From CAILHX01 sp046155285 (GTDB lineage Bacteria > Pseudomonadota > Gammaproteobacteria > Burkholderiales > Methylophilaceae), in the NCBI GenBank assembly GCA_046155285.1, contig JBJXEA010000009.1, positions 53,874 to 117,873 of the forward strand: a stretch of 64,000 nt of DNA, in the 5' to 3' direction. Below are positions 7,054 through 15,653 of this stretch, in pieces. Every line of letters starts with the position of its first letter. Positions within the stretch are counted from its first letter, which is position 1. The notes beneath the pieces were generated by a model. That model worked only from the letters and a program-made list of their open reading frames with translations. It ran no database searches and was not told the origin of the DNA. The position numbers and the translations under genes are program-made.

Positions 7054-8904
7054 ATGGCATGGCATCGTAAAGTTTTACGCGTAAATCTGACCAAGGGCAC
7101 TTGCGTGGCCGAGGCAATGAATATGAAGTGGGCGGATGAGTACCTTGGTCAACGCGGCTTGGCGACTAAATACTTTGTCGAAGAAGTGGATGCAAAAGTG
7201 GATCCACTTTCTCCTGAAAACAAAATCATGTTCGTCACCGGCCCGTTGACTGGGACGATGGCTTCTACTGGCGGTCGTTATTCCGTAGTGACCAAAGGCC
7301 CGCTTACTGGCGCGATTGCCTGTTCTAACTCCGGTGGCTACATCGGCGCTGAAATGCGTTTTGCGGGTTGGGATATGGTCATCGTCGAAGGTAAATCCGC
7401 CAAACCTGTGTATCTGCATATCGAAAACGAAAAAGCCGAGTTGTTGCCTGCGGATGACTTTATCTGGGGCAAGACCGTATGGGAAACCGAGAAACTCATC
7501 AAAACCAAGCACCAAGACCCGCAAATGCGTGTGTGTTCCGTTGGTCGCCCTGCTGAAAAAGGGGTGTTGTTTGCGTCTGTGGTGAATGACTTGCATCGGG
7601 CCGCTGGGCGATCTGGCGTGGGCACGGTGATGGGGTCCAAGAATCTGAAAGCCATTGCCATTCGCGGCACCAAGGGCGTAGGCGGCGTGGTGAATCCTAA
7701 GGAGTTCTTTACTGCGGTGAATGCAGGTAAAAAAGTGTTGGCGGAAAATGCAGTCACTGGCCAAGGCTTGCCTAAATACGGCACGCAAGTGCTGATGAAC
7801 ATCCTCAACGAAATGGGCGCATCACCCACACGTAACCACAAGGATTCCGTATTTGAGGGCGCTTCCAAAATTTCCGGCGAAGCCATGCACGAGCCGCGCG
7901 CTTCTGACGGCAAGCCCAACCTGACTACCAACCAAGCCTGCTTTGGCTGCACCATCGCTTGCGGACGTATTTCCACGATAGACCCAACGCACTTTACCAT
8001 CAAAGATAAGGGCGGCTATCTGGGCAATTCTGGCGGTTTGGAATACGAAGCCGCTTGGGCGCTGGGCAATGCCAATGGCGTGGACGATATTGACGCGCTG
8101 ACCTATGTGAACCAGATATGTAACGAAGATGGTCTAGACCCTATCAGTCTTGGTTCGACCATAGGCGCGGTGATGGAGTTGTATGAGATGGGTGTCATCA
8201 GCAAGGAAGAGATTGGCTTTGAGTGCAAGTTTGGCGACACCAAAGCGATGGTTAAGCTGGCCGAAATGACAATTGCTGGCGAAGGTTTTGGCAAGATAGT
8301 GGGCTTGGGTTCCAAGCGTTTGACTGAGAAATATGGTCATCCTGAACTGTCCATGTCATGCAAAGGCCAAGAGTTCCCTGCTTATGATGGTCGTGCGCTG
8401 CAAGGCATGGGCTTGGCTTATGCGACTTCCAATCGTGGCGGCTGCCATCTACGTGGCTACACCGTGGCTAGCGAAGTGCTGGGCATTCCGTTCAAGACCG
8501 ATCCTAAAGAAACTAATGAGAAGCCAGAATTGCTCAAGGCCTTCCAAGATGCCACCGCGGTGGTGGATTCTTCCGGCTTATGCGTGTTCACCACCTTCGC
8601 TTGGGGCTTGCCCGATATTCAGCCGCAGATTCAAGCAGCGTGTGAGGGCGACTGGTCGCTGGACAAGCTCAATCTGGTAGGTGAGCGCATTTGGAATATG
8701 GAGCGCGAATTTAATCTGCGCGCCGGTTTTACCGCTGCGGACGACACTTTGCCACCACGTTTCTTGGTAGAAGGCATCAAGAACGGTCCGATGACCGGCC
8801 AGAAGACGCGCTTGGACATCATGATGCCTAAATACTACGAGATTCGTGGCTGGGATAAAAATGGCGTACCTACCGCAGAAACCAAGCAGCGTTTAGGGCT
8901 TTAA
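7054..8904 (+). CDS. Tungsten-type aldehyde:ferredoxin oxidoreductase, catalytic subunit (AorB-like)
   Basis: 616 residues, normal for the AOR family. The N-terminal AOR fold carries the GRYSVVTKGPLTG and MRFAGWDMVIVEGK segments that bind the bis-pyranopterin cofactor. The [4Fe-4S] cluster ligands are Cys296, Cys299 and Cys303 (CFGCTIAC) plus Cys510 in the SSGLC motif. The enzyme oxidises aldehydes to acids, or reduces acids at low potential. An AAAGGAG site precedes ATG 7054; the frame stays open far upstream (to 6901) but that part overlaps the ferredoxin gene in another frame and is not family-like. Metal preference (W over Mo) is inferred from the family. Confidence 0.93.
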   Translation: MAWHRKVLRVNLTKGTCVAEAMNMKWADEYLGQRGLATKYFVEEVDAKVDPLSPENKIMFVTGPLTGTMASTGGRYSVVTKGPLTGAIACSNSGGYIGAEMRFAGWDMVIVEGKSAKPVYLHIENEKAELLPADDFIWGKTVWETEKLIKTKHQDPQMRVCSVGRPAEKGVLFASVVNDLHRAAGRSGVGTVMGSKNLKAIAIRGTKGVGGVVNPKEFFTAVNAGKKVLAENAVTGQGLPKYGTQVLMNILNEMGASPTRNHKDSVFEGASKISGEAMHEPRASDGKPNLTTNQACFGCTIACGRISTIDPTHFTIKDKGGYLGNSGGLEYEAAWALGNANGVDDIDALTYVNQICNEDGLDPISLGSTIGAVMELYEMGVISKEEIGFECKFGDTKAMVKLAEMTIAGEGFGKIVGLGSKRLTEKYGHPELSMSCKGQEFPAYDGRALQGMGLAYATSNRGGCHLRGYTVASEVLGIPFKTDPKETNEKPELLKAFQDATAVVDSSGLCVFTTFAWGLPDIQPQIQAACEGDWSLDKLNLVGERIWNMEREFNLRAGFTAADDTLPPRFLVEGIKNGPMTGQKTRLDIMMPKYYEIRGWDKNGVPTAETKQRLGL

Positions 8905-8924
8905 TTAAAAATAGAGAAACGAAC

Positions 8925-8954
8925 AAGGGCGCTTGAGAGAGCGCCCTTTGTTTT
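8925..8954 (+). terminator. Terminator-like hairpin inside the AOR operon
   Basis: AAGGGCGCT (8925-8933) and AGCGCCCTT (8940-8948) around a six-base loop, followed by TGTTTT. It stands 21 bases after the AOR stop and 15 bases before the next gene, so it may lower expression of the downstream FAD subunit relative to the first two genes. Confidence 0.6.
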
Positions 8955-8969
8955 GACGGGAGTTAAGAC

Positions 8970-10220
8970 ATGAATTATGTGATTATTGGTAACGGACCTT
9001 CTGGTGTCATCGCTGCAGAAACCATACGTAAGGCTGATCCAACAGGAAGCATTGTGATGATAGGCGATGAGCCTGAACCGCCTTATTCGCGCATGGCTTT
9101 GCCTTATATGTTGGTGGGCAACATTCAGGAAAATGGCACTTATCTACGTAAAGAAGCGGGCTATTTTGACCAGCAGCGCATCACTTTGAAAACTGGCCGC
9201 GCGACTAAGGTAGATAGCACTGCCAAGCGCGTCACGCTTGAGAATGGCGAAATGTTGGCTTATGACCGTTTGCTAATTGCGACTGGCTCGCATCCCGTCG
9301 CGCCGCCGATTCCCGGTATGGATTTGCCCGGCATCCATCCTTGCTGGACACTGGAAGACGCGAGAAACATCGCCAAGCTGGCCAAACCCGGTGCCAAAGT
9401 GCTGCAAATGGGCGCGGGGTTTATTGGCTGCATCATCATGGAAGCGATTCGTTCACGCGGCGTGGAATTGACCGTGGTGGAAATGGGCAACCGCATGGTG
9501 CCGCGCATGATGACTGAAGTCGCTGGCGGCATGATTAAGGACTGGGTGCAAAGCAAAGGCGTGCGCGTCTATACCGACACCAAGGTGACGGCCATCGCGC
9601 AAGGCGCAAACGGCAAGTTGCTCGCCAAGCTTGGCAACGGTGAGACGCTTGAAGTAGACTTGGTGATTAGCGCTACCGGCGTGCGTTCCAACACCGCTTT
9701 TCTCAAGGATAGCGGCGTGCAAACCGACGCTGGTGTGCTAGTTAATGACCAGATGCAAAGTAATATTCCAGAAATTTATGCCGCCGGTGATGTCGCCCAA
9801 GCACGTGATTTTTCAACGGGAAAAATGGTAGTCAACGCCATTCAACCGAATGCTGCCGATCAAGCGCGGGTAGCCGCGTTGAATATGGCTGGTAAGACGG
9901 TGAACTCCCCCGGAAGCCTAGCTATGAACGTGCTGGATACGCTAGGCTTAATTGCCGCGTCTTTCGGCCAATGGTGGGGCGAGGAGGGTGGCGAACACGC
10001 GGAACAGGTTGATCATAAAAACTTCCGTTATATGCGCTTGGAATTCAAGGGCGACGTGCTGATAGGTGCTACCAGCCTTGGTTTGACTCAGCATGTGGGC
10101 GTGTTGCGCGGTTTGATACAAACCCGCACTCCATTAGGCGAGTGGAAAGATAAGCTAATCCAAGATCCAACGCGGATTATGGATGCGTACTTAGCCAAGG
10201 CTCAAGCCGCAACAATCTAA
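8970..10220 (+). CDS. FAD/NAD(P)-dependent oxidoreductase subunit (AorC-like)
   Basis: 416 residues with two Rossmann motifs: the FAD-binding GNGPSG at residues 6-11 and the NAD-binding GAGFIG near 149-154, followed by the ATGVRSNTAFLKDSG and EIYAAGDVAQ segments of the pyridine nucleotide-disulfide oxidoreductase superfamily. No active-site CxxC is seen, so it acts as a reductase for a partner. Placed after the ferredoxin and AOR genes it should couple aldehyde oxidation to NAD reduction. The gene overlaps the next by one base (TAATG). Confidence 0.87.
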   Translation: MNYVIIGNGPSGVIAAETIRKADPTGSIVMIGDEPEPPYSRMALPYMLVGNIQENGTYLRKEAGYFDQQRITLKTGRATKVDSTAKRVTLENGEMLAYDRLLIATGSHPVAPPIPGMDLPGIHPCWTLEDARNIAKLAKPGAKVLQMGAGFIGCIIMEAIRSRGVELTVVEMGNRMVPRMMTEVAGGMIKDWVQSKGVRVYTDTKVTAIAQGANGKLLAKLGNGETLEVDLVISATGVRSNTAFLKDSGVQTDAGVLVNDQMQSNIPEIYAAGDVAQARDFSTGKMVVNAIQPNAADQARVAALNMAGKTVNSPGSLAMNVLDTLGLIAASFGQWWGEEGGEHAEQVDHKNFRYMRLEFKGDVLIGATSLGLTQHVGVLRGLIQTRTPLGEWKDKLIQDPTRIMDAYLAKAQAATI

Positions 10221-10471
10221 TGAAGGTGACGTTCAAGCTGTTCGCCACGCTGCGCGATTATCTGCCAGCAGGCACGACCAATCACATTCTGGAGCTGGAT
10301 GTGGCAGAAGGCACCACGCCTACCGACCTCGCCGAGCGGTTTCATCTGCCGCCCAAACTGGTGCATCTGGTGCTGGTCAACGGGCATTATTGGTATCCAG
10401 AAGAGCGCAACACCAAACCGCTAGTAGAGGGCGATGTGCTGGCGATTTGGCCTCCCATCGGCGGTGGATAA
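10220..10471 (+). CDS. MoaD/ThiS family sulfur carrier protein (AorD-like)
   Basis: 83 residues, a beta-grasp protein starting VTFKLFATLRDYLP and ending in PPIGGG; the C-terminal Gly-Gly is what becomes adenylated and thiocarboxylated. MoaD delivers sulfur for the dithiolene of the pyranopterin. Its place in an AOR operon suggests a dedicated copy for the tungsten cofactor, which is inference. Translation is coupled to the preceding gene by a one-base overlap. Confidence 0.85.
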   Translation: MKVTFKLFATLRDYLPAGTTNHILELDVAEGTTPTDLAERFHLPPKLVHLVLVNGHYWYPEERNTKPLVEGDVLAIWPPIGGG

Positions 10472-10487
10472 TACTTACAGCCGCTGT

Positions 10488-10751
10488 ATGTCTATTACAG
10501 TGGCTGAGTTTTTGCGACTCTTGCCCTTAGCCGCTCCTGCGGGGCTGGTTTCCAGTGACGAAACGGGTGCGCTCATCGTGGCAGGTACACAACGCATACA
10601 AATCACACTCACCCAGCAATCCGACAAATTCTTCGCCGCGCTAAAGCTTCCACAGCTTGAAGTACGTTTGGATTTTCACCAACACTCCAGCGCCGAAACC
10701 AGCGCATTTATCGCCCATTTCGAACGCATTTATCAACGTGGGGGCGGCTAG
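10488..10751 (+). CDS. Small protein of unknown function, last gene of the AOR operon
   Basis: 87 residues from ATG 10488 (MSITVAEFLRLLPLAAPAG); an in-frame upstream start at 10434 would overlap the MoaD-like gene by 38 bases and is not preferred. I recognise no domain. The sequence has no cysteines from this start and looks like a compact alpha/beta protein: AGTQRIQITLTQQSDKF then a strand LEVRLDFHQ and a C-terminal helix SAFIAHFERIYQR. It lies 16 bases after the MoaD-like stop on the same strand, so it is probably co-transcribed and may assist cofactor or enzyme maturation; that role is a guess from position only. Confidence 0.65.
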   Translation: MSITVAEFLRLLPLAAPAGLVSSDETGALIVAGTQRIQITLTQQSDKFFAALKLPQLEVRLDFHQHSSAETSAFIAHFERIYQRGGG

Positions 10752-10784
10752 TATTCAAGCTTGGCATCGGGTATAGTCCAGCCC

Positions 10785-12080
10785 ATGAGCATCGCTGAAA
10801 CTCTGCACCTGAAACAATTTTTCAAGCCATTTTCTGGGCTTGCACACGAGATTTATAACCCAACACAGGATCGAGTAGGGCGCGTCATCATGGGCTTGAT
10901 GGTGGGCGCACAAACCTTGGTGAGCGTGTTCTGGATTCTGGCTTTTACTAAGCTGGGCGAGGGTTATGCCTTTATGGTGTTGTTCCCTTACGCTTACATC
11001 ATCATCTCCTACACCAGCATGTTGGTGTTCTACCGCCTCAAACGTGCTGGCTACTTCACCTTTACTCAACTTGCCATGTTGCTAGTGATGCCGTTTTTCA
11101 TGCAATGGATTATTGGTGGCTATGAAGCCTCCAGTGGTATTGCCATCTGGGGCATATTGTCTCCGGTTGGTGCGCTGTTATTACTTGGACGCAAACAATC
11201 AACCTACTGGTTTGCTTTGTTTTTTGTGTTAGCTATGGTTTCTTGGGGTTTGGATGACACTTTCGCCAAGTATGCGCCAAAAATTCCTAACAGTATCAAG
11301 CATCTATCGTTTATTGCAAATGTCTGTGGCGCTGCTTCTATTTTGTACTTCGTGATGCGCTATTTTCAATCACAAACCGAGCAAGCCATGATTGCTTTGG
11401 TCGGCGAACAAGGTAAAACCGATAAGCTGTTGCTCAACATTTTGCCCAAGAGCATCGCCGATAGGCTTAAGCAAAGCGGCGATCGCATTGCCGATCGGCA
11501 TGACTCAGTCACCATCATGTTTGCTGATTTGGTAGGTTTCACCTCGCTCTCCGCCGGTATGCCAGCGGACGAGTTGGTGGATATGCTCAGCCAAGTGTTT
11601 TCGCGCTTTGACCAACTCACCGAAAAACACGGCGTGGAGAAAATCAAAACCATAGGCGACGCTTACATGGTGGTTTGTGGCGCACCGGAGCCTAGAGAAA
11701 ACCATGCTGAAGCCGTTGCCGACCTGGCTTTGGACATGATGCAGACTATCTCCGAAGTCTCCGCGCGTGGCGTGCAGCTCATGATGCGTATCGGCATCAA
11801 TAGCGGCCCGGTGATTGCCGGAGTCATCGGCAGTAGCAAGTTTACTTATGACATGTGGGGCGACACCGTCAACATGGCCAGCCGCATGGAGCATCATGGT
11901 GTTGCCAACCGTATTCATGTCTCGGAAAAAACCTACTACATCTTAAAGAATGACTACGTTTTTGAAACGCGCGAGCGGATTGAGGTCAAGGGAAAAGGCT
12001 TGGTGCAGAGTTATTTCTTGGTCGGCAAAAAAGCAGCAATGATTGCTTCGGCACAAGAAAAATCAGCCGCTGCGCACTGA
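10785..12080 (+). CDS. Membrane-bound class III adenylate cyclase
   Basis: 431 residues. The first half has about six hydrophobic segments (between residues 25 and 190) and no recognised sensor. The C-terminal cyclase domain carries the metal aspartate in VTIMFADLVGFTSLS, the substrate lysine region VEKIKTIGDAYMVVCG with the second metal aspartate, and DMWGDTVNMASRME; Lys and Asp at the purine positions indicate ATP, so cAMP is the expected product. I start it at ATG 10785, since the TTG at 10761 has no ribosome site. It is probably a separate unit from the AOR operon although it follows by 33 bases. Confidence 0.88.
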   Translation: MSIAETLHLKQFFKPFSGLAHEIYNPTQDRVGRVIMGLMVGAQTLVSVFWILAFTKLGEGYAFMVLFPYAYIIISYTSMLVFYRLKRAGYFTFTQLAMLLVMPFFMQWIIGGYEASSGIAIWGILSPVGALLLLGRKQSTYWFALFFVLAMVSWGLDDTFAKYAPKIPNSIKHLSFIANVCGAASILYFVMRYFQSQTEQAMIALVGEQGKTDKLLLNILPKSIADRLKQSGDRIADRHDSVTIMFADLVGFTSLSAGMPADELVDMLSQVFSRFDQLTEKHGVEKIKTIGDAYMVVCGAPEPRENHAEAVADLALDMMQTISEVSARGVQLMMRIGINSGPVIAGVIGSSKFTYDMWGDTVNMASRMEHHGVANRIHVSEKTYYILKNDYVFETRERIEVKGKGLVQSYFLVGKKAAMIASAQEKSAAAH

Positions 12081-12111
12081 TTTTTGAGTTTCATAAACCC
12101 GTCACTTAGGT

Positions 12112-12117
12112 TACAAT
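12112..12117 (+). promoter_or_regulatory. Probable -10 box for tRNA-Ser(GGA)
   Basis: TACAAT 27 bases before the mature tRNA. A TTTCAT at 12089-12094 lies 17 bases upstream as a weak -35. Confidence 0.45.
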
Positions 12118-12144
12118 TCGCCCCCGCTAAGATGTAGCGCCTGC

Positions 12145-12234
12145 GGAGAGATGGATGAGTGGTTTAAGTCACCACCCTGGAAAGGTGGCGTAGGGTTATC
12201 TCTACCGTGAGTTCGAATCTCACTCTCTCCGCCA
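12145..12234 (+). tRNA. tRNA-Ser, anticodon GGA
   Basis: 90 nt including encoded CCA. Acceptor GGAGAGA pairs with TCTCTCC; the anticodon arm CCACC-CTGGAAA-GGTGG places GGA at 12179-12181; a long class II variable arm follows and the T-loop is GTTCGAATC. It reads UCC/UCU. Confidence 0.97.
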
Positions 12235-12250
12235 ATTAAAGAAGCACCCC

Positions 12251-12286
12251 AAAAAAGCACCCCAGTCGAGGGTGCTTTTTTATTTT
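12251..12286 (+). terminator. Intrinsic terminator after tRNA-Ser(GGA)
   Basis: AAAAAAGCACCC and GGGTGCTTTTTT pair perfectly over 12 bp around a seven-base loop, with a T-rich tail. It isolates the tRNA from dnaB. Confidence 0.9.
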
Positions 12287-12303
12287 GTAGTTCGGCTGCA
12301 TTG

Positions 12304-12309
12304 TATAAT
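12304..12309 (+). promoter_or_regulatory. Consensus TATAAT just upstream of dnaB
   Basis: A perfect -10 hexamer ends six bases before the dnaB ATG at 12316, so if used it would start a transcript at or next to the AUG. No good -35 is seen 16-18 bases upstream. Confidence 0.4.
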
Positions 12310-12315
12310 CGCCAC

Positions 12316-13704
12316 ATGGCTGACGACTCCCTAGAATTTCTTAAACTTCCCCCGCATTCCGTAGAGGCTGAACAGTCCGTTCTGGGCGGTTTGCTGCTAG
12401 AAAATGACGCTTGGGATCGCGTTGCCGACATGATAGGGGTGGAAGATTTTTACCGTCATGACCATCGCCTGATTTACTCGCATATTTCTCGTCTGGTAGA
12501 ACACAGTAAACCAGCGGATATGGTCACCGTTGCAGAATCCTTAGAAAACAGCGCAGAGCTTGCCAATGTCGGCGGCATCGCTTATCTGGGCGCGTTGGCG
12601 CAAAACATTCCTAGCGCCGCCAATATTCGCCGTTATGCCGAAATTGTGCGTGAACGTGCGGTGATGCGACGTTTGGTTGAGGTTGGGTCGAGCATTTCTG
12701 ATAGCGCGTTCAACCCGCAAGGGCGCGATGCCACCACGCTGCTGGATGAAGCCGAAGCCAAGATATTTGAGATTAAAGAGCGCGGTGCGCGGGTAGGACA
12801 GGGCTTTGTGGATATTAAATCCGTGTTGCCTTTGGTGATAGACCGGCTGGATAAGCTTTCCACGCTCGACGACCCCAATGGCATTACCGGCGTTGCCACA
12901 GGCTTTACTGACTTGGATGGCATGACTTCCGGCATGCAACCGGGCGAATTGATCATTATTGCCGGCAGGCCATCTATGGGTAAGACTGCATTCGCGCTGA
13001 ATATCGCCGAACACGTGGTGCTGAATACCGACCAAGCGGTGGCGGTGTTCAGCTTGGAAATGCCTAGTACGCAATTGGCGATGCGCTTGTTGGGCTCGGT
13101 GGGGCGTATAGACCAGCACAAAATGCGTACAGGACAACTGGACGACGACGAATGGTCGCGCCTGACCTATGCACTGGGCAAGCTCAACGATGCGCCCTTG
13201 CACATTGACGAAACCGGCGGCATCAACGCCATGGAGCTACGCGCACGGGCGCGGCGCTTAAAGCGTCAGTGCGAGGCGATTGACGGCAAAAAACTGGGCT
13301 TGATTATCGTGGACTATTTACAACTGATGACTTCAGCACGCCAGACCGAGAACCGTGCGACCGAGGTTTCTGAAATTTCTCGTTCCTTAAAAGCCTTGGC
13401 CAAAGAACTCAACTTGCCCGTCATTGCTTTGTCGCAGGTCAATCGTAAAATCGAAGACCGCACCGACAAACGCCCCGTGATGTCAGACTTGCGCGAATCC
13501 GGCGCGATTGAGCAGGATGCCGACGTGATTTTGTTTTTGTACCGTGACGAGGTGTACAACAAGGATACGCAGTTCAAAGGCACGGCAGAAGTCATCATCG
13601 GCAAGCAACGTAATGGCCCGATAGGCTCCATCCGTTTGACCTTCATCGGCGCACACACGCGTTTTGAGAATCACGCCTCAGGGCAGATTCAGGATCAGTA
13701 CTAG
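12316..13704 (+). CDS. dnaB: Replicative DNA helicase DnaB
   Basis: 462 residues. The N-terminal part begins KLPPHSVEAEQSVLGGLLLEN, as in all DnaB; the RecA-like ATPase domain has Walker A GRPSMGKTAFALN near residue 219 and Walker B LGLIIVDYLQLM near 328. The hexameric helicase unwinds DNA at the fork. No extein/intein break is present. The start is ATG 12316; a TTG at 12301 is part of the TATAAT-containing promoter. radA follows 26 bases later on the same strand. Confidence 0.96.
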   Translation: MADDSLEFLKLPPHSVEAEQSVLGGLLLENDAWDRVADMIGVEDFYRHDHRLIYSHISRLVEHSKPADMVTVAESLENSAELANVGGIAYLGALAQNIPSAANIRRYAEIVRERAVMRRLVEVGSSISDSAFNPQGRDATTLLDEAEAKIFEIKERGARVGQGFVDIKSVLPLVIDRLDKLSTLDDPNGITGVATGFTDLDGMTSGMQPGELIIIAGRPSMGKTAFALNIAEHVVLNTDQAVAVFSLEMPSTQLAMRLLGSVGRIDQHKMRTGQLDDDEWSRLTYALGKLNDAPLHIDETGGINAMELRARARRLKRQCEAIDGKKLGLIIVDYLQLMTSARQTENRATEVSEISRSLKALAKELNLPVIALSQVNRKIEDRTDKRPVMSDLRESGAIEQDADVILFLYRDEVYNKDTQFKGTAEVIIGKQRNGPIGSIRLTFIGAHTRFENHASGQIQDQY

Positions 13705-13730
13705 CGCAACGCTGTGCTGCAAAAAGGTTA

Positions 13731-15089
13731 ATGGCAAAACAAAAAAGCATCTACACCTGCACCGAATGCGGCGGCCAAAGCCCCAAATGGCAAGGCCAGT
13801 GTCCGCATTGTTCGGGTTGGAATACCTTGGTGGAAACCATCGCCGAAGCGCCTTCTGTCAATCGCTACGCGGCGTTGGCGCAAACTGCCGAGATACAAAG
13901 TCTGGCTGAAGTTGAGGCGGTGGATGTGCCGCGCCAGCCAACCGGTATCGCAGAGTTTGACCGTGTGCTAGGCGGTGGCTTGGTGCGTGGCGGGGTGGTG
14001 CTGATAGGCGGTGACCCCGGCATCGGTAAATCTACCCTATTGCTGCAAGCGCTTTGCCACATCGGCGGCAAGTGCAAAACGCTGTACGTGAGCGGAGAGG
14101 AATCTGCGCAGCAGATTGCTTTACGCGCCAAGCGTTTGAGCCTGGATGCTACCTCGGTGCATTTACTGGCGGAGATCAGCCTAGAGAAAATCAGCGCGGC
14201 TTTGAGTAGCCACAAGCCAGACGTGGCGGTGATTGATTCTATTCAAACCTTGTACTCTGAAGCACTGCAATCCGCCCCTGGTTCGGTGGCGCAGGTGCGC
14301 GAATGCGCCGCGCAGTTGACGCGCATCGCCAAGCAGACTGGAATCACCATCATCTTGGTCGGCCACGTCACCAAAGAAGGCACGCTGGCAGGGCCACGCG
14401 TGCTGGAACACATCGTGGATACGGTGTTGTACTTTGAGGGCGACCAGAACTCCAGCTTTCGATTGGTACGTGCGTTTAAGAACCGCTTTGGCGCGGTGAA
14501 CGAGCTGGGCGTGTTCGCCATGACGGAGAAGGGGCTGCGCGAGGTAAGCAACCCTTCCGCCTTGTTCTTATCTCACCATAGCGAGCAGGTGGCGGGTTCT
14601 TGCGTGATGGTGACCCAAGAGGGTACAAGACCGCTGCTGGTCGAGATTCAGGCCTTGGTGGACGAAGCTCATGCGCCGAACCCTAAGCGCTTGTCAGTGG
14701 GTTTGGAGCAGAACAGATTAGCCATGTTGTTGGCGGTGTTGCACCGTCATGCAGGGGTGGCGTGTTTTGACCAGGACGTGTTCGTGAATGCCGTGGGCGG
14801 GGTTAAGATCACCGAGCCAGCTGCCGATTTGGCGGTGTTGATGGCGATAGTTTCTAGCTTAAAAAACAAACCATTAAACAATAAACTTATTGTATTCGGT
14901 GAGGTTGGTTTGGCGGGGGAGGTGCGTCCGGTACAGCGTGGATTGGAGCGCTTGAAAGAAGCCGCCAAATTGGGGTTCACACATGCCATCATCCCCAAAG
15001 CCAATCAGCCCAAGCAGGCGATACCGGGAATGCAGGTGACAGCCGTAGAGCGGGTAGAGCAGGCGATGGCGGCGTTAAGAAATGGTTAA
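13731..15089 (+). CDS. radA: DNA repair protein RadA
   Basis: 452 residues. Order of parts: N-terminal C4 zinc finger (CTECGGQSPKWQGQCPHC, residues 10-27), RecA-like ATPase with Walker A GGDPGIGKST near 92, the RadA-specific KNRFGAVNELGVFAM motif near 250, and a C-terminal Lon-protease-like domain. RadA is a branch-migration helicase in homologous recombination. It probably shares a transcript with dnaB. Confidence 0.96.
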   Translation: MAKQKSIYTCTECGGQSPKWQGQCPHCSGWNTLVETIAEAPSVNRYAALAQTAEIQSLAEVEAVDVPRQPTGIAEFDRVLGGGLVRGGVVLIGGDPGIGKSTLLLQALCHIGGKCKTLYVSGEESAQQIALRAKRLSLDATSVHLLAEISLEKISAALSSHKPDVAVIDSIQTLYSEALQSAPGSVAQVRECAAQLTRIAKQTGITIILVGHVTKEGTLAGPRVLEHIVDTVLYFEGDQNSSFRLVRAFKNRFGAVNELGVFAMTEKGLREVSNPSALFLSHHSEQVAGSCVMVTQEGTRPLLVEIQALVDEAHAPNPKRLSVGLEQNRLAMLLAVLHRHAGVACFDQDVFVNAVGGVKITEPAADLAVLMAIVSSLKNKPLNNKLIVFGEVGLAGEVRPVQRGLERLKEAAKLGFTHAIIPKANQPKQAIPGMQVTAVERVEQAMAALRNG

Positions 15090-15209
15090 AGGGTAAGCTG
15101 TTCGGTGATGGAATGCGTTGCCAAGTGTAGTTATATAGTTGAGAGTACTGACTGAATAGGGGGTATATGCTTTAATGGAACACTCTACTTTAACCAAAAG
15201 CGATAATTT

Positions 15210-15635
15210 ATGAGACAAATTTTAGCGACAATTTTCTGTTCATTAATGCTCTCTCAAGCCAATGCGGCCAACCTAGTTCCAGATGACCTGGTGGGTGTAT
15301 GGGCAACGGAAGGTTCAAAGTTCAGTAAAGAGCTACTGATCACCGGCCAAGCTCTTTACATTGATACTGATGGCGTTGGGGTGAGCTTAGGAGCCGATGG
15401 CAAGAATCTGGCCGGTACCAGGGTTGTGGTTACTTCCTATAGCAAAGTAACGAACATACTCCAGTTTGATATTACTGAATCTGGGAAAGTGATTGGAGGT
15501 GCTTCTTTGAAATACGATCCGGGCCAGAAAGTAATTTTCTCTCCAAAAGATCAAAAACAGATCTACAGTCGTATTTTTACTGGAATGACTCCTGAATTAA
15601 GGAAATCCCTAAAGATAGAGGCGAAATCAAAATAA
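15210..15635 (+). CDS. Small secreted protein of unknown function
   Basis: 141 residues with a signal peptide of about 20 residues (MRQILATIFCSLMLSQANA, cleavage after ANA). The mature part begins ANLVPDDLVGVWATEG, a lipocalin-like opening in which the DDLVGVW segment resembles small proteins that form a single beta-barrel, and ends in a Lys-rich tail. I cannot assign a family. It is preceded by 120 bases that contain a TTGAGA and AT-rich bases, so it may have its own promoter, and it faces the next gene tail to tail. Confidence 0.7.
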   Translation: MRQILATIFCSLMLSQANAANLVPDDLVGVWATEGSKFSKELLITGQALYIDTDGVGVSLGADGKNLAGTRVVVTSYSKVTNILQFDITESGKVIGGASLKYDPGQKVIFSPKDQKQIYSRIFTGMTPELRKSLKIEAKSK

Positions 15636-15653
15636 ATCCCACCGCTGAAAAGC

